Positions 58,593 to 64,000 of a stretch of 64,000 nt of DNA are shown piece by piece (position 1 is the first letter of the stretch; each line of letters starts with the position of its first letter). The notes under the pieces were generated by a model. It did not search any database and was not told where the DNA came from. It worked only from the letters and a program-made list of their open reading frames with translations. The DNA lies in assembly GCF_007786445.1 (NCBI RefSeq), contig NZ_VNJI01000029.1:23633-87632 (forward strand), given 5' to 3'. Origin of the DNA: Paenibacillus cremeus (lineage in GTDB: Bacteria > Bacillota > Bacilli > Paenibacillales > NBRC-103111). The position numbers and the translations under genes were made by a program.

Positions 58593-60791
58593 TCATGAAA
58601 AATATTTTTCTCGAAACTGCCCTGGGGTGATACCTTCGTATTTTTTAAATATTTTGTTTAAATAAGCCGGATGCCAACCCAATTCACTAGCAATTTCACC
58701 CAGCATCAGATTTGAATTCGTAATCAATTGTTTGCACTTTTCAATTTTCAAACGAGTCACATAAACAACAAACGTTGTTCCGGTAACCTGTTTAAAAGCT
58801 TTGCTTAATGCATAGGGCAGGACTCCAACTCTCTCCGCGCATTGCTCCAGGGAAATATCATTCATATATTCTTGCTGGATGATCTCCAGCACCCTGTCTA
58901 TGGTTTGCTTTTTTTTCAAAGCTTGTGTTTTCTTTACTTCTTCGATATAAGGTTGAATCACCGTCTCAGAAAACCAAAGGATCATCTCTTCCTTGTCTTG
59001 AATTTGACTCAATTCGTCGAACAAATTTTTCCCTTTATACAAATTATAAGGATGGAAACCGGCCTGCAGTACGGCACGTTCTATACTTCCCAGCAGGATC
59101 TGCATACCTAGTAAGATTTCCATTTTAAATTGGGAGTTGGCCTCCATCTCGTCCCCAAATTTATGAATGAGCTGGATAGCTTCCTCACCCTTCCATAAAT
59201 GAATGGCTTGGACGATATCTATTTCAATTTGAATGGGGAAAAATGAGATTTTACTTGTGGAAATATAATTTTCGATATCCAGAATTTGATTTGCTTTACT
59301 TATATCGCGATATTTCAAATAATCCCGTGCTCTCTGCATTTCTTGCGGAACGAACTTTAATTCACCGATTATTCGACCAAGACTGACTGTAACATGACGC
59401 TTGAGTATGAAATTGATCGTATTCTCGATTTCATTTGAAAATTGAAATAATTCTTGCTTCATCCGTTCGTGGGTATTTTCCTGCAGGTGGTGTGCAATCA
59501 AAACACCGATCGTAAGGTCTTGATTATTGATTACATGCGATTGTACGAACCGTTTCCGGATCAATTCTTCGACGATATTGGTTGCTGCAAATCCGAGCAA
59601 TTGCTCGTCACCTTTGGAGAACGAACTTTGGCCATTGGGGAGTCCGCTCAACATGACAACAAGAACGGAATAACTTTGGGCTTGAATTTCCCAGCCCAGT
59701 TGTGTCAATTTCGTCTGCAATTCAGATTCGTTTAATGAATATAAATGGCCGTTGAGCAGTTGAAGAAAAAAACCGTCTCTCATTTCAGGCAACGAATTAT
59801 GCAGCTTCTGTTCGATCATGCTTTTTTCCCGAGTAAGCCGATCGATCGGTTTATAAATGCGCAGGGAAGCCGCCCAAGATAGGGTTATTGCTAAAAATAT
59901 ACAAGAGACACTAACGATCATAATCCATTTGGCAATCATCTTGATTGGGTTTGTGACTCGGGACGTTGGCGTCGCAGCCATATACACCCATGACTCGTTA
60001 AGACGCCTCATTTGGTTGTAGGTGACAGAATATTTTTCTCCGTTGATGGATAAAATGTCCGGATGGTTTGAGTGATTTTTCTCATAAGAAGCTGCCAAAT
60101 GCACAGAATTCGCCGGTACTCCTCCTAATGCGATTGACCTCTCATTCTCCATGACGAGGAAAAAATCTTGCATGGAGGTTAGGGACTGGTTATAAAGCGC
60201 TTCCACTTTATTGGAATCCAACAAGATGAGAATCACACCGTAGGCACTGGTATTAACAGGGGTCTTCAAAACAAGCATTTTGGGAAATACTTTCCCTTTG
60301 TAGAAATCAGGAACATCGCTCCAAAAGAAGGACTGTTCCCTATCAAGCAAATTACGAAAAAATGCTTCGGACTCCGTGTCTTTGATGCTCTGAACTCCTT
60401 GTTCAGTAATACTCGCTTGATGCGGATTGGAATAAAAGATGATTTTGTTGATTAAGTGATTTGTCCCTTTCATGAGCATTAAAGACTGGTATAGGTTTTG
60501 CACGTACTCGTAATCCGTTGCCAGATTAATGTTTTTCAGACCTTCTCCAAATAGGGGATGAATCGAAAATTGACTGACCGTCGACTCCAACTGATTAAAA
60601 CTTTCATCCATTTTACCCATCAATTGCTGTATTTGCCATGAATGATTGCGGGTAACCTCTTTCTCAAGCTGCATGCTTCCAACAAAATATGCTGCTACTG
60701 CGAGAAACAAAGTAGGAATCATGGTGATGCAAAGAACGATTAAAAAATTATTCCTATACATTTTTCTTCCAAATAAACGATGGTTGAACAT
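58593..60791 (-). CDS. Membrane-bound AraC regulator with extracytoplasmic sensor domain (YesS-like)
   Basis: A 732-residue one-component regulator. A first transmembrane helix (about residues 17-38, FLIVLCITMIPTLFLAVAAY) and a second (near 285-310, IMIVSVSCIFLAITLSWAA) enclose a Cache-like sensor domain. A long cytoplasmic linker leads to two AraC helix-turn-helix units at the C-terminus (LEQCAERVGVLPYALSKAF and IASELGWHPAYLNKIFKKYE). There is no kinase or receiver, so it probably signals directly across the membrane. The ATG at 60791 follows GGTGGGAG. It has its own promoter and lies between the large glycosidase-like gene and the dehydratase-GH51 pair, its likely targets. Confidence 0.9.
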   Translation of the reverse strand: MFNHRLFGRKMYRNNFLIVLCITMIPTLFLAVAAYFVGSMQLEKEVTRNHSWQIQQLMGKMDESFNQLESTVSQFSIHPLFGEGLKNINLATDYEYVQNLYQSLMLMKGTNHLINKIIFYSNPHQASITEQGVQSIKDTESEAFFRNLLDREQSFFWSDVPDFYKGKVFPKMLVLKTPVNTSAYGVILILLDSNKVEALYNQSLTSMQDFFLVMENERSIALGGVPANSVHLAASYEKNHSNHPDILSINGEKYSVTYNQMRRLNESWVYMAATPTSRVTNPIKMIAKWIMIVSVSCIFLAITLSWAASLRIYKPIDRLTREKSMIEQKLHNSLPEMRDGFFLQLLNGHLYSLNESELQTKLTQLGWEIQAQSYSVLVVMLSGLPNGQSSFSKGDEQLLGFAATNIVEELIRKRFVQSHVINNQDLTIGVLIAHHLQENTHERMKQELFQFSNEIENTINFILKRHVTVSLGRIIGELKFVPQEMQRARDYLKYRDISKANQILDIENYISTSKISFFPIQIEIDIVQAIHLWKGEEAIQLIHKFGDEMEANSQFKMEILLGMQILLGSIERAVLQAGFHPYNLYKGKNLFDELSQIQDKEEMILWFSETVIQPYIEEVKKTQALKKKQTIDRVLEIIQQEYMNDISLEQCAERVGVLPYALSKAFKQVTGTTFVVYVTRLKIEKCKQLITNSNLMLGEIASELGWHPAYLNKIFKKYEGITPGQFREKYFS

Positions 60792-60825
60792 GTTTCTCCC
60801 ACCTAAAGATGACGTTAATGATTCA

Positions 60826-60854
60826 ATTATCATTCATAGAAGGATTTTCCACAA
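60826..60854 (-). promoter_or_regulatory. Candidate promoter of the membrane AraC gene
   Basis: On the minus strand TTGTGG (60854-60849), 17-bp spacer and GATAAT (60831-60826), 35 bp before the ATG. Confidence 0.55.
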
Positions 60855-60890
60855 TAAAATTTTCTCCACATCATAAACCGTCTAAAAAGA

Positions 60891-60918
60891 AACCCCGTTT
60901 CGTCGAAGAACCGGGGTT
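60891..60918 (-). terminator. Terminator after the large glycosidase-like gene
   Basis: Arms AACCCCG and CGGGGTT with a 14-nt loop that can pair further, followed on the minus strand by UUUCUUUUU. Confidence 0.75.
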
Positions 60919-60939
60919 CGCGGTTTTACAAATCAATGA

Positions 60940-63636
60940 TTAGCGTGAAGCCTGAGGATGCAGTACATAATAAGGTTGATTTGACAGGTCGTCTGCAAAT
61001 CCCGGCATTAACCACGCATCTCCATTTACGCTTCTCACCTCGAAAAAGTATTGAAGTGGATAGGGCGAATCCGTGTATGCAGCAGGAATGGTCGCGAAGT
61101 ATCCCGTTTCGTTTTGTTCCATGTCCACAGTGACATACGGTTCCGCTTGATTCACGTGCCTATAATGAAGTTGAACGTGTATATCGGTTTGTCTTTCGGT
61201 AAAACCCGTTTGAATATGAATCGGTTCACCTTTGTAGCAATAAGAGACCGGCGAATGCTTCAATTCGGGGCGAACTCCTTTCGTGAAGGAGCTAAGCAAA
61301 TCACTCATCGACCTTGATCGTTCTGATTTCTGGGAACGGATTGGATCAAGCATCCGCTCGAGTGCGGAAATATCCTCATCAATCGCCGCCAACCGATCCG
61401 CCCAGTGTCCCCGCGAATAATGAGCGCGCCCGAAGGTGATATCATCTTTGTAAATTCCTTTGGAAGCATCGATCACCTGTTTCCAGGCATCGCGGGCTTC
61501 ATAGTAATAATCCAAAGCTTCCTGCAGCAAGCTCGCGTCACTCGCTCTCTCAAACAAGGCATACGCGAGCCCTGCACGGAATTTACGGGCAAAAAACCGG
61601 CCAATCCACATCATGACTTTTACATCCGCTTCCATTCTTCGGAATGAGGTTTCATTGCGGTTCGGAATTTTGCCTGATGCCTCCTCCAATCTCCGTTCCG
61701 ATTTGTCGGCCAAGTCGTCAAGGATGTCGGCAATCTCCAAAGGAGTATATTTCCCTTTCCGTTTTCCCTGAAGAATATCGTCCGCAAATTCGTTAACGCT
61801 GTACACAAGTACCGGATCAAGCGGACTCGCTGATCCAAAGGTATGTGGTGAAGGCGTGTCAAAATCGTAATTATAAGGGTAGCCGTAATTGCTGTACGGA
61901 TTGTTGATGGGCTTTTCGTCTCTGTAAAGCGGCATATTGGTGTACATCTCCGGCCAATATACGTTGTTTGCGACGGAAGGGGCATGGGCGACGAGTATCA
62001 ACGGCAGAATTCGGCTAGCGTACGCCAATGATTCCTCACTGGCTTCAGCGGCACCCTGGAATTCCGTCCGAAGGTACCTTCTCCACGAATCCGGGTTAGT
62101 ATCCGGATTATAGGAAAGCCTGCCCAGCAAACGATATGTATACGAAAACTTTGTCCAATCCCGATTGAACAACTGCAGCTGCTCATCCGCATAAAGTTCG
62201 CGCCCGCCGGGTGAACCTGAACCTTTACGCCCCTTGAAGGAAAGAGGTTCGAACCACTCGATGCCGAGCGACCCGCAGAAGCTTGCGTAGCGGCCGTAGC
62301 CAGCTGCCATGGCAGGGTCACCCCACATGAGGATTCGCTGCGTCCCCGGCCATACCCGATGAACGATTCCATACTTGCGGTCATCGCGATAATAATCGGC
62401 GTATCCGTAACGGGTATAGCTTCGTTTCGAGGTGACTTCCATGCCCCCTCTCCGGATTTCGGGATTACCTATGCTGGAATGAGCCGCGGTTTTGTTGTCG
62501 CCTGGACGTTTTGGATAAAATTCCCTTTCCCGGATCGATGCCTGATGATACGGCAAACCCGCGTGTTCCGCCCAATACTTCGTCGATAATACTACGGGTC
62601 CCCCGGTACTTATGGCAATATCAATCAGTTCATCGTTGACGCCCTTGGCATGAAAATCCACTTCAATTTGACGTCCTGATGCTTCGATCCCCTGGACAAC
62701 AACTCTCCAGAAATCATGGGTTGGTTCGGGCACACCACCTTCGAAATGAACCCTGAAGGTAATTCCCTGTATATCGGTACAGGTCTGAAGCAGATACTTT
62801 AGCGCATCCCGGCAATAGGACGCATGGTTAGAACCGTCAAGCCCCTCGATCTTGTACTTCTTATTGGTATTATTGGGACCGTAATCATAAGCATGATTCC
62901 ACAGACCTAACCGAAATTGAAGCCCTCTAAGCTTGGCCTGACCGCTGATGTACTGCAATGTCTCGAGGTTCTTTGTTCGTTCCTCGACGGAAAGTCCGTC
63001 CACCTGAACCGAATATCCCGGAACCGAAATCAGGAATGGATACATGAAGCAGAAGTAGGTATCCATTACGATTTTATCTATTAAATAATCATATCCTACG
63101 CCTGTACCAAGAGTAATTCGGTTAAATCGTTGAGTGGCGAGCTCCGTCAAATACTCATCCCAAAAGGAGCGATCATAAAACCAGCTCTTGTCTTCCGCTT
63201 CGCTGCTGAACAACCGGGTCACACTGCGTATGGAATTGCTTGGTTTTTCCACGAACGTTTGAACCGACTTCAAGTCTGCCAATGGGGTTGAGGAATGTTT
63301 GGCGATATCGGCCAGTTCCAGCACGGCATAAATCAAACCTCGCGTATCCGCCCCAGCTACGACTAGCGTGTTCAATTTTTCATGGGTTTCTGCAAAAACT
63401 CCGAATGCTTCCGGAACATCGGGTATGTCTGCGGTTGTCGTGCCCTTCCCCGGGATGATGATCTGCAAGCGGGCATCCCCACCTGCACTCTTCTCATCCG
63501 ATGAAGTGACAGTCAATCCTTTTTCCTGCAGGATCTTCGTCAAATGTCCGACCGCCCAGTCGATTTGAGGCTCGGAAGCCTGCTGACCTTCGGGATGTCT
63601 CACGATAAGCACATCTGCAATTCGGTTATCGGCCAT
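60940..63636 (-). CDS. Large glycosidase-like protein of unknown specificity
   Basis: An 898-residue protein with no signal peptide. Residues ~1-115 form an alpha/beta domain (LQIIIPGKGTTTADIP, LNTLVVAGADTRGLIYAVLE) like the N-terminal domains of GH20, GH67 and GH115 enzymes. A barrel-like part follows (SIRSVTRLFSSEAEDKSWFY onwards), with acidic residues in FRVHFEGGVPEPTHDFW as catalytic candidates. A helical region and a C-terminal beta-domain (YVTVDMEQNETGYFATIP) complete it. An alpha-glucuronidase-like role would fit the GH51 and dehydratase neighbours, but the family is not secure. AAGGAG precedes the ATG; the LplA-type gene ends 18 bp upstream. Confidence 0.75.
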   Translation of the reverse strand: MADNRIADVLIVRHPEGQQASEPQIDWAVGHLTKILQEKGLTVTSSDEKSAGGDARLQIIIPGKGTTTADIPDVPEAFGVFAETHEKLNTLVVAGADTRGLIYAVLELADIAKHSSTPLADLKSVQTFVEKPSNSIRSVTRLFSSEAEDKSWFYDRSFWDEYLTELATQRFNRITLGTGVGYDYLIDKIVMDTYFCFMYPFLISVPGYSVQVDGLSVEERTKNLETLQYISGQAKLRGLQFRLGLWNHAYDYGPNNTNKKYKIEGLDGSNHASYCRDALKYLLQTCTDIQGITFRVHFEGGVPEPTHDFWRVVVQGIEASGRQIEVDFHAKGVNDELIDIAISTGGPVVLSTKYWAEHAGLPYHQASIREREFYPKRPGDNKTAAHSSIGNPEIRRGGMEVTSKRSYTRYGYADYYRDDRKYGIVHRVWPGTQRILMWGDPAMAAGYGRYASFCGSLGIEWFEPLSFKGRKGSGSPGGRELYADEQLQLFNRDWTKFSYTYRLLGRLSYNPDTNPDSWRRYLRTEFQGAAEASEESLAYASRILPLILVAHAPSVANNVYWPEMYTNMPLYRDEKPINNPYSNYGYPYNYDFDTPSPHTFGSASPLDPVLVYSVNEFADDILQGKRKGKYTPLEIADILDDLADKSERRLEEASGKIPNRNETSFRRMEADVKVMMWIGRFFARKFRAGLAYALFERASDASLLQEALDYYYEARDAWKQVIDASKGIYKDDITFGRAHYSRGHWADRLAAIDEDISALERMLDPIRSQKSERSRSMSDLLSSFTKGVRPELKHSPVSYCYKGEPIHIQTGFTERQTDIHVQLHYRHVNQAEPYVTVDMEQNETGYFATIPAAYTDSPYPLQYFFEVRSVNGDAWLMPGFADDLSNQPYYVLHPQASR

Positions 63637-63654
63637 GATTGTAACACTCCTTAA

Positions 63655-64000
63655 TCACTTGGATGAAATTCGGACTTGGTACGATTTGTTCAATTCCTCA
63701 GTGATCTTGATCAGATCTTTATCATTCTTTAATTGTTCGACGTAAGAGTCCCAATCGGACAGAGGTCTTTTCCCGAGAATGATTTGGGTCTTCACGTCCT
63801 GAATTTTTTTGCGAAGCTCAGCGCCTGCCTTCTGATCAGTTTCGGAATATAGACCGGCGTCGATTTTCCCCGAACTGATTTTCGCTTTTTCATCAATGAT
63901 TTTCTTGTTGAACTCATAGAAATCGCGCGGAATTCCGGGGGCGTAAGCGCGAATATAAGGGTCCAGAGCAAGGTAGATTTGTCCCGTCGATTGCGGCGAT
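63655..64000 (-). CDS. C-terminal part of an LplA-type ABC binding protein, cut by window edge
   Basis: An open frame entering from the window end codes for the last 114 residues of a longer protein. The sequence (YIRAYAPGIPRDFYEF, then KIQDVKTQIILGKRPLSDWD and ITEELNKSYQ) is typical of the C-terminus of LplA/YtcQ-type extracellular solute-binding lipoproteins, where the last lobe has a repeated lysine-rich pattern followed by a tryptophan. It ends 18 bp before the large glycosidase-like gene and should be in the same operon, probably after permease genes outside the window or as its own unit. Start and lipobox are not visible. Confidence 0.8.
   Translation of the reverse strand, partial: SPQSTGQIYLALDPYIRAYAPGIPRDFYEFNKKIIDEKAKISSGKIDAGLYSETDQKAGAELRKKIQDVKTQIILGKRPLSDWDSYVEQLKNDKDLIKITEELNKSYQVRISSK

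Noticed and set aside
1..64000. CRISPR arrays, tRNA/rRNA genes, insertion sequences, phage genes
   Set aside because: No regularly spaced repeats with spacers, no cloverleaf or rRNA sequence and no transposase, integrase or structural phage protein was seen on either strand.

Overview
The window looks like a stretch of a Paenibacillus or closely related Bacillales chromosome dedicated to scavenging plant and microbial glycosides. The reasons are inferred from gene content: three YesM/YesN-type two-component pairs (HisKA_7TM-less sensor kinases with AraC-type response regulators), lipoprotein sugar-binding proteins with MalF/MalG permeases that mostly lack their own ATPase, strong AGGAGG-type ribosome sites with GTG/TTG starts, CcpA-like cre sites and U-run terminators. 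No rRNA, tRNA, CRISPR array, transposase or phage gene was seen. Nothing was computed; composition statements are by eye.

Layout. 1-2.2 kb: a VOC-family protein, a CBO0543-type membrane protein behind a G9 tract, a weak Spo0E-like ORF and a 20-codon small ORF with its own ribosome site and hairpin. 2.2-8.8 kb: sugar ABC importer (binding protein, two permeases) followed by its kinase and regulator. 9.4-15.0 kb: a TRAP transporter (dctQ-dctM-dctP) followed by a second kinase/regulator pair, with a cre site before dctP. 15.3-16.3 kb: a secreted polysaccharide deacetylase. 16.7-22.7 kb: a Pot/Fbp-type ABC importer plus an M20 carboxypeptidase, divergent from an IclR regulator with palindromic operators.

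22.9-40.0 kb is the most remarkable region. It is a Gram-positive version of the Escherichia coli ycjMNOPQRSTUV-W cluster: recognisable YcjQ, YcjR and YcjS (guloside-to-glucoside 3-keto pathway), YcjT (GH65 kojibiose phosphorylase), YcjM (GH13_18 glucosylglycerate phosphorylase), YcjU (beta-phosphoglucomutase), a LacI regulator and an ABC importer. It adds genes not in the E. coli cluster: a glycerate kinase, a GH63/MGH1-like hydrolase that could be a glucosylglycerate hydrolase, and an SGNH hydrolase. Together these suggest import of a glycosyl- or gulosyl-glycerate, conversion to the glucoside, phosphorolysis or hydrolysis, and entry of D-glycerate and glucose 1-phosphate into glycolysis. 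Control is visible: one 14-bp operator lies between the LacI gene and ycjQ, and three related operators sit downstream of a near-consensus promoter at an exact 31-bp pitch. The LacI gene itself appears to begin with ATC.

40.0-45.9 kb: GH36 alpha-galactosidase, ROK kinase and a fusion of a degenerate kinase-like domain to class I mannose-6-phosphate isomerase, divergent from an AraC regulator. 46.1-55.6 kb: ABC importer, zinc-type and Gfo/Idh/MocA dehydrogenases and an LplD-like GH4 alpha-galacturonidase, divergent from a third YesN/YesM pair. 55.7-64.0 kb: GH51 arabinofuranosidase, enolase-superfamily sugar-acid dehydratase, a membrane AraC sensor-regulator, a large uncharacterised glycosidase-like protein and the C-terminal end of an LplA-type binding protein cut by the window edge.
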